Source: SHZL01 sp963784425
Lineage (GTDB): Bacteria; Pseudomonadota; Gammaproteobacteria; Xanthomonadales; SZUA-36
Assembly (NCBI GenBank): GCA_963784425.1
Contig: CAWARM010000010.1
Location: forward strand, 124,001-188,000
Length of the DNA: 64,000 bases
Direction: 5' to 3'
The notes beneath the pieces were generated by a model. That model was not told the origin of the DNA and did not search any database. It was given only the letters and a program-made list of their open reading frames with translations. A program made the position numbers and the translations under genes. This document shows, piece after piece, positions 54,047 through 62,292 of the stretch (its first letter is position 1; every line of letters starts with the position of its first letter).

Positions 54047-54135
54047 CAAGAATTGGGGTCAGAGTAAAAACTGGTTGGTCGGGGTTAGGATGCACAAGCC
54101 TACTCGCGGAGTTTTTACTCTGACCCCAATTCTTG
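54047..54135. repeat. GGGGTCAGAG-family palindrome carrying the DUF445 gene start
   Basis: 89 bases, ends CAAGAATTGGGGTCAGAGTA and complement. The loop holds GGGGTTAGG-ATG-CACAAGCCTAC on the forward strand; translation runs through the right arm into DUF445. The loop is nearly identical to the copy at 45201-45287, and both copies point toward the gene they start. Confidence 0.92.
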
Positions 54136-55367
54136 CAAACGACCGGGAGAAGGTGGATCGCTTGCGGCAGACCAAGCGCCTGCCGTTGCTGCTGCTGATC
54201 CTGATGTTTGCCTTGTTCCTGTTGACCTTCCACCGTGCGGAAGCCTGGGCCGCGTGGGTGCATGCGTTTGCCGAAGCCGGAATGGTTGGTGCCCTGGCGG
54301 ACTGGTTCGCCGTGGTGGCCTTGTTCCGGCATCCGCTGGGCCTGCCCATTCCCCATACGGCCATCATTCCGCGCCGAAAAAACGAGATTGGACTCAGCCT
54401 GGCCCGGTTCATCGCGGATCATTTCCTGCATCCGGCCGTGGTGCAACAAAAGCTTGAGTCCATCAACCTGGCGCAAAAAGCCGCGGTATGGCTGCAGTCG
54501 ACTTCCGGGCATGAGCGGGTAGTGCAGACGATTGCGAACCTGCTGGGCTGGATGGCCGGGGCCTGGCAGGAAAGCAGCGTGCGGCAGTTCGTAAAACGCC
54601 TGAGCCGTGGCCAGCTTGAACGGCTTGATTTGGCGCCATTGATGGGCAATATCCTCGATTGGCTGGTGCAAGGCGGTCGTCACCAGCAAGTGCTCACCCA
54701 GGCGTTGCGCTATGCTGTAATCCTGTTGCACGATCACCGCGAAACAATCCGCGGAAATGTACAGCGTGAGAGCCCGTGGTGGCTGCCGGGTTTTATTGAC
54801 GATCGCATCGTGCAGCAAATGCTCAATCGCATTGAAACTCTGCTGCTGCAAATGTCACTGGACCCGGACCACCCGGTGCGCAGTAATTTTGACCGGATAC
54901 TGCGCGACTGGGCGGGAGAACTGCGCACTTCACCGGAACTGCACCGCGCCGCCGAAGAATTCAAGCGGGCCGCGCTGGAGAACGAGGACCTGCAGGACTA
55001 CCTGTACGGGCTATGGATGAACCTGGTCCACAGCATGGAAACTGACCTTCAATCCGGGGATTCGGCTATTCGCGCACAACTGGGTATTTTTGTTTCATCC
55101 CTGGCGCACGAACTGTCCGTTGACAGCGACATGCAGGCGCTGGTCAATCGATGGCTGGTGGACTCATCAATGGCCTTGCTGGAAGATAATCGCCATGCGG
55201 TAGCCAGCCTGGTGAGTGACACCGTGGCAAGCTGGGATGGTGACGAAACCAGTGAACGCGTCGAGCTGGCGATCGGGCATGACCTGCAATACATCAGGAT
55301 CAATGGAACGCTGGTGGGCGGCCTCGTCGGCTTGGCCATCCACGCGTTTAACCATTTTTGGGCTTGA
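54090..55367 (+). CDS. DUF445 membrane protein; N-terminus supplied by a repeat
   Basis: 425 residues from the ATG at 54090. Residues 1-14 MHKPTRGVFTLTPI come from the palindrome at 54047-54135. The true family sequence starts near residue 30: LLLLILMFALFLLTFH, then GALADWFAVVALFRHPLGLP and HTAIIPRRKNEIG, the DUF445 signature. The middle is a long helical region and the end has a membrane anchor (LVGGLVGLAIHAF). Function unknown. GGGGTTAGG upstream of ATG would serve as ribosome site. The sulfotransferase begins 10 bases after. Confidence 0.85.
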   Translation: MHKPTRGVFTLTPILANDREKVDRLRQTKRLPLLLLILMFALFLLTFHRAEAWAAWVHAFAEAGMVGALADWFAVVALFRHPLGLPIPHTAIIPRRKNEIGLSLARFIADHFLHPAVVQQKLESINLAQKAAVWLQSTSGHERVVQTIANLLGWMAGAWQESSVRQFVKRLSRGQLERLDLAPLMGNILDWLVQGGRHQQVLTQALRYAVILLHDHRETIRGNVQRESPWWLPGFIDDRIVQQMLNRIETLLLQMSLDPDHPVRSNFDRILRDWAGELRTSPELHRAAEEFKRAALENEDLQDYLYGLWMNLVHSMETDLQSGDSAIRAQLGIFVSSLAHELSVDSDMQALVNRWLVDSSMALLEDNRHAVASLVSDTVASWDGDETSERVELAIGHDLQYIRINGTLVGGLVGLAIHAFNHFWA

Positions 55368-55377
55368 ACAATGAACT

Positions 55378-56253
55378 TTGGCAGCACACGGCGTGGGTAA
55401 TATTGTCTGGTTGGCGTCCTATCCCAAATCGGGGAATACCTGGTTGCGGGCTTTTATCTACAACCTGCTCGAAAACCCGCTGCGCCCAGGGGACATAGCG
55501 AAGCTGCCGACCTACTTTGAAGACGAATCCAAGCCGCGCTGGTACCAACCTTACCTTGCCGGCAGCCAGGCCAGCGAGCTGCCGTTCGAGGAGGCCATGG
55601 CGCTACGGCCACAGGTGCACCAGGACATAGCCAACAGCCGTGAGCGCGGCAGCATTTTTACCAAGACGCATAACATGTTTGGTCAACTGGGTGGCGTGCC
55701 GGTACACAACATGCGCGTGATGGCAGGCGCTATTTACGTGGTACGCAATCCCCTGGATGTCGTCCTGTCCGTGGCCGATCACTTCGGCCTGAGCGTGGAT
55801 GAGGCCATTGAGTTCATGGGTAATGAGGAAACCGGGACGCCGACCAACGAGGAAAATGTTGCCGGCTACATGGGCTCATGGTCAACGCACGTTGCCAGTT
55901 GGACTGCGCAGCCACATCCTTCCATCGTGGTGGTTCGTTACGAGGATATGCAGGACAAGCCCTTGAAAGCGTTCGGCGCCGTGGCCAGGCTGCTGGGTTT
56001 GGACCGGGAGCGAGACCGGCTACGCAAGGCCATCAGGTTCTCGGCGTTCAATGAACTGAAAAAGCAGGAACTCAACTCAGGCTTCGTGGAAAAAAGCCCC
56101 AATTCGCGGCACTTTTTCCGCAAGGGAACCAGGAACCAGTGGACTGAATTACTCAGTGATGAGCAGGCACGGAAAATTGTTGCGCGGCATTTCGAACAGA
56201 TGAATCGCTTTGGCTATGTCCCGCCCCGGTTCAGGTCTCTTCAAACCGGTTAG
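55378..56253 (+). CDS. Sulfotransferase domain protein
   Basis: 291 residues. VWLASYPKSGNTWLRAFIYN (PAPS loop PKSGNTW) at residues 10-29, FTKTHN with the likely catalytic His, and AIYVVRNPLDVVLSVADHFG (3'-phosphate site) are those of cytosolic sulfotransferase-type enzymes; RKGTRNQWTELLSDEQ is the C-terminal RKGxxGDW-like motif. The acceptor is unknown. The start is uncertain: TTG 55378 or GTG 55393. It overlaps the 3' end of the convergent asparaginase-like gene by 23 bases. Confidence 0.85.
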   Translation: MAAHGVGNIVWLASYPKSGNTWLRAFIYNLLENPLRPGDIAKLPTYFEDESKPRWYQPYLAGSQASELPFEEAMALRPQVHQDIANSRERGSIFTKTHNMFGQLGGVPVHNMRVMAGAIYVVRNPLDVVLSVADHFGLSVDEAIEFMGNEETGTPTNEENVAGYMGSWSTHVASWTAQPHPSIVVVRYEDMQDKPLKAFGAVARLLGLDRERDRLRKAIRFSAFNELKKQELNSGFVEKSPNSRHFFRKGTRNQWTELLSDEQARKIVARHFEQMNRFGYVPPRFRSLQTG

Positions 56254-56719
56254 CTGCACGGTTTTTGCGCACCCTGGCCGGGTTCCACACCTTGCCATTC
56301 ATGACAATGTACACGCCGGGCGGCAGGCATTGCACCGCTCCGACGGCGCAACCGATGTTGAACACTGCATCGGAATCCCTGAAGCGTGCCGGGTTGAGCG
56401 CCCCCGTGAGTACAATGGTGCGGTCGCCGACGTCCTGCAGGGCGGTGGCTGTTTCCACCATGGTGTCGGTACCGTGGGTGATCAGGACGTGCCGGGTATC
56501 ACTCTTCAGCACCGCTTCGCGCACCAGCAGACGATCTTGCGGTCCCATGTGCAGGCTGTCCTTGCGCAGTACTTCGTTAACTTCAATGTCAAAAGCCACG
56601 TTCATGGCGCGGAGAATCTGGCTGATCTGGGACTCGCCGATCTGGTAGTCGCTCTTGTCATCGAAATAGATCTTATCGATGGTCCCGCCCGTGGTGATGA
56701 TCAGGAGTCGCGATATCAT
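56231..56719 (-). CDS. Short asparaginase-like protein (N-terminal domain only)
   Basis: 162 residues. IITTGGTIDKIYFD (first catalytic Thr) and LITHGTDTMVETATAL (Thr-Asp-Lys type second site) are the two type I/II asparaginase signatures. Full-length enzymes have about 330 residues and a second domain, which is absent. Since the frame is clean, this is a stand-alone small family rather than a broken gene. Activity on asparagine is uncertain. It is followed upstream by DUF2069 and wrbA on the same strand. Confidence 0.82.
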   Translation of the reverse strand: MISRLLIITTGGTIDKIYFDDKSDYQIGESQISQILRAMNVAFDIEVNEVLRKDSLHMGPQDRLLVREAVLKSDTRHVLITHGTDTMVETATALQDVGDRTIVLTGALNPARFRDSDAVFNIGCAVGAVQCLPPGVYIVMNGKVWNPARVRKNRAANRFEET

Positions 56720-56743
56720 GGTATGGCTTGCACTCGTATGCCT

Positions 56744-57094
56744 TCAGTCCGGGCGAGGGGCTTGCCCGCGTGCCGGACGGGTAATGTTAACCAGCAGCAC
56801 CACGTACAGCAATGTCAGCCCTACCTGCAACAGTGCAAGATATCGTTGCGGCGGATTGCTCCACGCCTCCATCACCCCCGCTATGAAATACAGCACCACC
56901 AGGTATCCGCCCCAGATCATGCTGCGCATCTGGCGCAGGAGAATGCCTCCCAAGGGTATCACCAGCGGTGAGGTGCTGAGCAAGGTCAAAGCCAGGCTGC
57001 GGTTACCCACGGGAACAGGCAACAATCCGTGCCAGATGGGCTGAAGAAAAAAAATCGCCACGTAGCACAGCATCGCTGCCAGCGGGCCTTTCAT
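56744..57094 (-). CDS. DUF2069 membrane protein
   Basis: 116 residues with about four hydrophobic segments (YVAIFFLQPIWHGLL, TLLSTSPLVIPLGGILL, GGYLVVLYFIAGVMEAW, LQVGLTLLYVVLLVNI). WSNPPQRYLALLQVGL is typical of DUF2069. Role unknown. Start ATG 57092-57094 overlaps the wrbA stop by 4 bases, so it is translated from the wrbA message. Confidence 0.83.
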   Translation of the reverse strand: MKGPLAAMLCYVAIFFLQPIWHGLLPVPVGNRSLALTLLSTSPLVIPLGGILLRQMRSMIWGGYLVVLYFIAGVMEAWSNPPQRYLALLQVGLTLLYVVLLVNITRPARGQAPRPD

Positions 57095-57681
57095 GATTGC
57101 AACTTCAGGGCGATGCTTGCGACCCTGCGTCCCAGTGCCCGGCACAGGCCGGACTCATCTTCATCCAGGGCCCGGTCGCCAGACCAACTGCTGAACTGAC
57201 TGGCACCGTAGGGTGTGCCGCCGCCGACAGTGCGGGTTATGCCCGCTTCGGTAAACGGCAGGCCGACCAGCACCATGCCATGGTGTAGCAGGGGCAGCAT
57301 CATGCTGAGCAAGGTTGACTCCTGGCCTCCGTGCAGGCTCGCGGTGGATGTAAATACCGCTGCCGGTTTGCCGGCCAGGCTGCCTGAGTACCATTCGGCC
57401 GCGGTGCTATCGATAAAATACTTGAGCGCAGCCGCCATGTTGCCAAAACGGGTCGGGCTGCCAATGATCAGTCCCGCGCATTCCAGCAGGTCTTCCTTGC
57501 GCACCCAGGGCGGGCCATCAGCGGGCACCGCTGGCGTGCGCTGGTCCAGCCCACTGCTTACCGCGGGTACTGTGCGAATGCGCGCGCTGGCGCCTGGCAC
57601 TTCGTCAATACCGCGGGCAATCTGGCGGGCCATGCTGGCCGTATGCCCATGCAGGCTGTAGTACAGGACGAGAATTTCCAT
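57091..57681 (-). CDS. wrbA: NAD(P)H:quinone oxidoreductase, WrbA type
   Basis: 196 residues, flavodoxin-like. VLYYSLHGHTASMARQIARG is the FMN phosphate loop; IIGSPTRFGNMAAALKYFID and FTSTASLHGGQESTLLSMM match WrbA. It reduces quinones by two electrons in the cytoplasm. ATG at 57679-57681 with GGAAAT before; an in-frame start at 57726 adds no conserved sequence. First gene of a wrbA-DUF2069(-asparaginase) set. Confidence 0.92.
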   Translation of the reverse strand: MEILVLYYSLHGHTASMARQIARGIDEVPGASARIRTVPAVSSGLDQRTPAVPADGPPWVRKEDLLECAGLIIGSPTRFGNMAAALKYFIDSTAAEWYSGSLAGKPAAVFTSTASLHGGQESTLLSMMLPLLHHGMVLVGLPFTEAGITRTVGGGTPYGASQFSSWSGDRALDEDESGLCRALGRRVASIALKLQS

Positions 57682-57897
57682 CAGGGGATTTCCATCTTTG
57701 CGGTTCCGTATTGGTTTTAATCCCATGTGTGAAAGCCCCGGGGGAATTCGGGCAACGGTCGTGGCCGCCTGCAGCTGCGCATCCGCACAATAACACGGAT
57801 ATGCAGATTCCCGGCGGGCAACTGCTTCCTTTGCTAAAATGCCGTTTGCAGTCGGGATTCGGCCATTTTATTGACAGTGCAACAGCGGGTAAACCTA

Positions 57898-58171
57898 GGG
57901 AGCCTCTGATCCATTATGCACGGGCGCGACGAATCTTTGCGGGCGCTCCGGTCCGGTTCTGGCGAGTGCGGTTTGGTTAGTCCAAATAAGCGAGCCGGAA
58001 CGGGGTGGAGCGCCCGCAAAGGCCCGTCCCATCCGGGTTTCGCCGCAAAAGCCGCATCTCGCACGTGGCGCGCCTTGGCCGTAGCGGTGCTACTGTCTCG
58101 CGGCTCGCTCCGCACGACCTGCGGCTTTTGCGGCAGAAACGCGCTCCGCGCATAATGGATCAGAGGTTCCC
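57898..58171. mobile_element. MITE immediately before the YihY gene
   Basis: 274 bases with terminal repeats GGGAGCCTCTGATCCATTAT and complement of GGGAACCTCTGATCCATTAT (about 23 of 24 match), flanked by TA on both sides. Interior: the motif GTGCGGTTTGGTTAGTCCAA (57967-57986) shared with the element at 32718, and the long inverted pair CCGCAAAAGCCGCA / TGCGGCTTTTGCGG. Its right end supplies AGAGG 8 bases before the ATG of the next gene. Confidence 0.88.
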
Positions 58172-58174
58172 TAA

Positions 58175-59449
58175 ATGCCACCACCCATACTTTCCGCCCT
58201 CGACGTGCAGGCTCACCTGGAAACCTTAAGACGCCTGGCCAGGCATGTCTGGCAGCATTTCATCGAAGATCGCTGTTTCGAAAAAGCGGCTTCTCTCGGC
58301 TATGCCAGTTTGCTTGCCATCGTGCCCCTACTGGCTGTGATATTCGGCATTGTTGCCGCTTTTCCCGTTTTTTCCGACTGGTCGAATCAACTGAAATCTT
58401 TCCTGTTCAGCCAGTTTCTTCCGACTACCGGGGAGCAGGTCGGTGAATACATCAACACGTTTCTGGCGAGTGCCAGCAGCCTGACCTTGCCGGGAACCAT
58501 TTTCCTCATCATTACCGCATTGTTGCTGATGTTCGAAATCGAGCAGGCCTTTAACCGCATCTGGCGCGTAGACCGCTCGCGCTCAGTGATCAACCGGGTG
58601 GTCATGTACTGGGCGGTACTCACGCTCGGGCCCTTGCTGCTGGGCGCTGCGGTTGCCCTGAGTGTGCAAAAAGTTAGCGGGCCGCTGGCATTGGGCGATG
58701 ATGCCTCGGCCACGTGGTACAGGCTGGGGATCTTTTTTCTCTCCTGGGCGGTATTTTCGGTCATGTTTCTGCTCGTGCCCAATCGGCGCGTGAGATTTCG
58801 TGATGCCCTGTCGGGCGCATTGCTCAGTGCCGTATTGTTTGAATTGGCCAAACTGGGCTTCGTTGAATACGTCAAAAATGCCAACTACACGGTCATCTAC
58901 GGGGCATTGGCCACCATTCCCTTGTTCCTGTTCTGGCTGTACCTGGTGTGGAGCGTGATCCTGTTGGGTGCGTCCTTGGCTGCATCCCTGACCACCTTTG
59001 CGGACAGTGAGCGAACACGCAGTGCGTGGCCGGAGCGGCAGGACTTCCAGTTGGTGTTCCGTCTCGTGGGTCATTTGTGGCAAGCCCAGCAAAGTGGCGG
59101 AGATCTTTCGGACACGCAGTTGCTGGCGCTGGAGCCACTGGGGAAAGAGCGGCGCTTGCAGCACTTGCTGCACAATCTCGAACGGGCGAAAATCGCTGCC
59201 CGCGACGAGGAGGCGCGTTGGAGGCTGGTGCGTGACCTCGCTGAATTCAACCTGTCCGACTTATACTGCAGCGGTAACTATCACCTGCCCGTTGCAGGGC
59301 TGGATTCGTCCCCGCCGGAGTTGGTCCCGGTTAACTCGGCCTGGGACCGGGCATTCCTGCAGGCAATCCAGGAAGTACAGCAAGCAGGCCTCGCTCGCCT
59401 GAACCGTCCGCTGCGGCCCATGTACCGCCCTGAAGCGGGACAGTCATGA
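58175..59449 (+). CDS. YihY/BrkB family inner-membrane protein
   Basis: 424 residues. CFEKAASLGYASLLAIVPLLAV at residues 31-52 is the YihY N-terminal pattern, and five further hydrophobic segments follow up to about residue 275 (LVWSVILLGASLAASL). The last 150 residues are soluble and cytoplasmic. Once thought to be RNase BN, the family's role is open. ATG 58175 follows CAGAGGTTCCCTAA, where AGAGG is from the MITE end. It overlaps the thioredoxin gene by 4 bases. Confidence 0.9.
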   Translation: MPPPILSALDVQAHLETLRRLARHVWQHFIEDRCFEKAASLGYASLLAIVPLLAVIFGIVAAFPVFSDWSNQLKSFLFSQFLPTTGEQVGEYINTFLASASSLTLPGTIFLIITALLLMFEIEQAFNRIWRVDRSRSVINRVVMYWAVLTLGPLLLGAAVALSVQKVSGPLALGDDASATWYRLGIFFLSWAVFSVMFLLVPNRRVRFRDALSGALLSAVLFELAKLGFVEYVKNANYTVIYGALATIPLFLFWLYLVWSVILLGASLAASLTTFADSERTRSAWPERQDFQLVFRLVGHLWQAQQSGGDLSDTQLLALEPLGKERRLQHLLHNLERAKIAARDEEARWRLVRDLAEFNLSDLYCSGNYHLPVAGLDSSPPELVPVNSAWDRAFLQAIQEVQQAGLARLNRPLRPMYRPEAGQS

Positions 59450-59943
59450 GCAGGCGCGCACTTGCAGTGTTTTTGTTTTGCTGCCTGCTTCCGGGCGCTG
59501 TGAACAGTGGCTTCGAGACCGACACGCCGGTTGATTTTTCTCTTCCCGAGCTGGGCGGCGGTGAGGTCGCCGTATCTGATTACCGCGGGCAATGGGTAGT
59601 GCTCAATTACTGGGCAACCTGGTGTGCTCCCTGCCGCAAAGAGATTCCGGAGCTGTCCAGGATGCACACGGAGCGCGCGGACATCACCGTGTTGGGCCTG
59701 GCGTTTGAAGACGCGGACGACAGTAACTTGGAAGCATTCCTGGGTGAATTTGATGTGAGCTATCCCGTCTTGCAGGTGGACGTTTTCCATCCACCTGAGC
59801 CCTTCGGCGCACCCAAGGTATTGCCAACTACCATAGTGCTCGACCCGGCTGGCAGGTCAGTCAAGGCATTCCTGGGCCCGGTCACCCGCGCAGCCATCGA
59901 GCAGTTCATTGATGCCCAGGCTGGCGTGCATTCGGCCCGGTGA
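59446..59943 (+). CDS. TlpA-like exported thioredoxin
   Basis: 165 residues. Signal peptide VFLFCCLLPGAVNSG, cut near residue 21. NYWATWCAPCRKEIPELSR contains the W-C-A-P-C active site (residues about 62-66), and VLPTTIVLDPAG the cis-Pro loop. It would reduce or oxidise disulfides, or serve cytochrome c maturation, in the periplasm; no c-type cytochrome genes are nearby. Starts in an ATGA overlap with the YihY gene. Confidence 0.88.
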   Translation: MSRRALAVFLFCCLLPGAVNSGFETDTPVDFSLPELGGGEVAVSDYRGQWVVLNYWATWCAPCRKEIPELSRMHTERADITVLGLAFEDADDSNLEAFLGEFDVSYPVLQVDVFHPPEPFGAPKVLPTTIVLDPAGRSVKAFLGPVTRAAIEQFIDAQAGVHSAR

Positions 59944-59955
59944 CGGAGCGATCGT

Positions 59956-60246
59956 TTGAGCAGCCTGCCCGACACACCCCGGCAGTGCCGCCGCTTCCTG
60001 GTTTGGGGAAAAGTGCAGGGCGTGTGGTTTCGCGAATCGACGCGACGCGAAGCAGAGCGCCTGGGCCTTGAAGGCAGCGCCACTAACCTTGCCGATGGCA
60101 GCGTGGAAGTGGTGGCCGTGGGAATGCAGGCTGATTTGCTGGCGCTGGCCAACTGGCTGCAGCGCGGCCCTCCCAACGCGCGCGTTGATCAGGTTTCAGA
60201 AGAAATGATCCAGGACCCCGGGATCAAAGGTTTTTCAACCTTTTGA
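59956..60246 (+). CDS. acyP: Acylphosphatase
   Basis: 96 residues. RRFLVWGKVQGVWFRESTRR is the phosphate-binding loop with the catalytic Arg, and EGSATNLADGSVEVVAVG contains the Asn. It hydrolyses acyl phosphates. The start is TTG at 59956 with ACGGAG 7 bases before. It is the last gene of the YihY-TlpA-acyP group; a hairpin begins at the base after its stop codon. Confidence 0.93.
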   Translation: MSSLPDTPRQCRRFLVWGKVQGVWFRESTRREAERLGLEGSATNLADGSVEVVAVGMQADLLALANWLQRGPPNARVDQVSEEMIQDPGIKGFSTF

Positions 60247-60461
60247 GGAAACTATGATTTATTCAGAGTTTCCGCGGTACAGGGCACGGGTTGTTCCCGA
60301 CAACCCGTCTGCATTTCCTCCATCCCTGGAGGTCGATGTGCCGCCATTTTCGATGATTGCAAATCATTGAAAATGAAGCCCCAATAGGTCAAGCAATTGG
60401 AAAATCACACTTTTTGTTTGGCGTGCTCTGATCATTCATGGATGAATTATTCAGAGCTTCC
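60247..60461. mobile_element. Composite repeat region after acyP (MITE-like)
   Basis: 215 bases that fill the gap between acyP and rnhB. The left end GGAAACTATGATTTATTCA and right end TGAATTATTCAGAGCTTCC are inverted repeats at 15 of 19 positions. The left 27 bases form the same hairpin as at 4178-4204. At 60288-60338 the interior carries the two-hairpin motif of the element at 47652 (GGGTTGT-TCCCG-ACAACCC, then CCTCCATCCCTGGAGGTCGA). No gene is present. Confidence 0.7.
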
Positions 60462-60480
60462 TTAAGAAATCCTGCTTTTT

Positions 60481-61071
60481 TTACAGCAGCGAATCCTGCA
60501 GTAATCGTCTGACCGGGGCAAAGGAACGCCGGTGAATCGCGCAAGGGCCAAAGCGTTCCAGCAGCAGCAGGTGGCTGGAAGTCGGGTAGCCCTTGTGCTG
60601 GTCGAATCCGTACTGGGGGTAGAGCGTGTGCATCCCGCGCATGGTGTTATCGCGAGATACTTTTGCCAGTATGGATGCGGCCGATATCGCCGGTTCCAGG
60701 CGGTCGCCCCCAACAATGGTATGCACCTCACCACTCAGAACCGGTGCCCGGTTGCCATCGATCAGAATCCTGAGAGGTCTTGGTAACAGGCGTGCAACCG
60801 CTTGCTGCATACCCCAAAGCGTTGCCTGCAGGATGTTCAGAGCGTCAATTATTTCGGCGGAAACTTCCACAACAGACCAGGCGATTGCACTTTCCGTAAT
60901 CAGGGGAAACAGGAGTTCACGCCGGGCCGCACTGAGGCGCTTGGAGTCATCCAGTCCCGCAATCGGCTGCGCCGGGTCCAGGATGACTGCTGCCACGACC
61001 ACTGGTCCGGCCAGTGGACCACGACCTGCCTCATCGACTCCCGCGGTCAGTCTGGACAGCTGCAGCTTCAC
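60481..61071 (-). CDS. rnhB: Ribonuclease HII
   Basis: 196 residues; cuts the RNA strand of RNA-DNA hybrids. AGVDEAGRGPLAGPVVVAAV carries the first Asp-Glu pair, LIDGNRAP the third acid and AISAASILAKVSRD the fourth region. The start is GTG at 61069-61071 overlapping the lpxB stop (GTGA). Last gene seen of lpxD-fabZ-lpxA-lpxB-rnhB; dnaE, which often follows, is not present here. Confidence 0.96.
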   Translation of the reverse strand: MKLQLSRLTAGVDEAGRGPLAGPVVVAAVILDPAQPIAGLDDSKRLSAARRELLFPLITESAIAWSVVEVSAEIIDALNILQATLWGMQQAVARLLPRPLRILIDGNRAPVLSGEVHTIVGGDRLEPAISAASILAKVSRDNTMRGMHTLYPQYGFDQHKGYPTSSHLLLLERFGPCAIHRRSFAPVRRLLQDSLL

Positions 61072-62261
61072 CCTTTTGTCTGCAACAGGGCGGCGATGGC
61101 TGCCACTGCCCGGCTACTGGCGTTGCTGCGCAACTCGTTGTGTAGCGCAGTAAAGCGTGTGCGCAGGGCCCGGCAGGATTCCGGGTCAAGCAGCCAACGT
61201 TTCGCCTCCTCTGCCAGCCGTTCGCCAGTTGCTGCCTGCTGAATCAACTCCGGCACCAGCATGGCTCCGGCCAGGATGTTGGGCAGGGCAAAGTACTGGA
61301 TGCGCAGCAGTTTCAGTGATTTTGCCAGCCGATAAGTTGCCGGTGCCAGGCGGTAACTTGAGACCATGGGCCGGTTAACCAGCATCGCTTCGAGCGTGGC
61401 CGTCCCGGATGCGCACAGCACGACATCGGCAGCAGCCATGACAGTACGCGCCCGGCCATCGATCAATTCGATAGGCGGTGCAATGGCCACGGCGCTGGCC
61501 TCCATACTGAATCCAGCGTTCATGCTGGCCAGGGCATTACGGAAAACGGCCGCAACTGCCGGATTAGCCATCGCAGCAACGAATCGAAGGTCGGGAAATT
61601 CCCGGGAAAGCAGGCAGGCGGCCTCAATCATGGGCGCGGCCAGTCGCGATACTTCGCTGCTGCGGCTGCCCGGCAATAAAGCAACGACGCGCTGCTGCCG
61701 TTCCAGGCCCAGTTGGCCACGTGCTTCAGCGGCATCGCTGGAGAGAGGGATCTCATCCGCCAAGGGGTGTCCGACATACACGGCTGCAACACCGTAGCCT
61801 GTGTAAAACGCGGGTTCGAATGGAAACAGGCAGAGCACCAGGTCCACAGCCTTGGCGATCTTGTGCACCCGGCGCGGTCGCCAGGCCCAGACCGTTGGGC
61901 TGACGTAGTGGACTGTGCGGATACCTGCAGATCTGAGTTGCTTCTCCAGGCCGAGGTTAAAGTCGGGAGCATCGATACCGATATAAGCCAATGGTCGCAA
62001 CTGCAGCAGCCGCCGGCGAAGTTCCCGGCGGATTCGCCACAGGCGAGGCAAGTGCCCGAGGACTTCAAACAAACCAAATACGGCCAGCTCAGCACTGTCC
62101 CACCAGGCCTCGAGCCCGGCGCGGCGCATGTGGTCGCCGCCAACGCCGACAAAACGCGCACCGGGCCAGGTCTCGCGCAGTTCGCTGATCAAGGCCGCGC
62201 CCAGTTGGTCACCGGAAGCTTCACCGGCAACCAGTGCGAAAATGGGTTGATCTGTGGTCAT
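61068..62261 (-). CDS. lpxB: Lipid-A-disaccharide synthase
   Basis: 397 residues, GT19 family. LVAGEASGDQLGAALISEL at the start, VGVGGDHMRRAG, YVSPTVWAWRPRRVHKI and LLPGSRSSEVSRL are the LpxB blocks. It joins UDP-diacylglucosamine with lipid X at the inner membrane. ATG at 62259-62261, 31 bases after lpxA. C-terminal 15 residues are alanine-rich. Gene order is the common one. Confidence 0.97.
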   Translation of the reverse strand: MTTDQPIFALVAGEASGDQLGAALISELRETWPGARFVGVGGDHMRRAGLEAWWDSAELAVFGLFEVLGHLPRLWRIRRELRRRLLQLRPLAYIGIDAPDFNLGLEKQLRSAGIRTVHYVSPTVWAWRPRRVHKIAKAVDLVLCLFPFEPAFYTGYGVAAVYVGHPLADEIPLSSDAAEARGQLGLERQQRVVALLPGSRSSEVSRLAAPMIEAACLLSREFPDLRFVAAMANPAVAAVFRNALASMNAGFSMEASAVAIAPPIELIDGRARTVMAAADVVLCASGTATLEAMLVNRPMVSSYRLAPATYRLAKSLKLLRIQYFALPNILAGAMLVPELIQQAATGERLAEEAKRWLLDPESCRALRTRFTALHNELRSNASSRAVAAIAALLQTKG

Positions 62262-62292
62262 GGGTTGTGATGAGAGGTCGCCGCCAGCGGAT

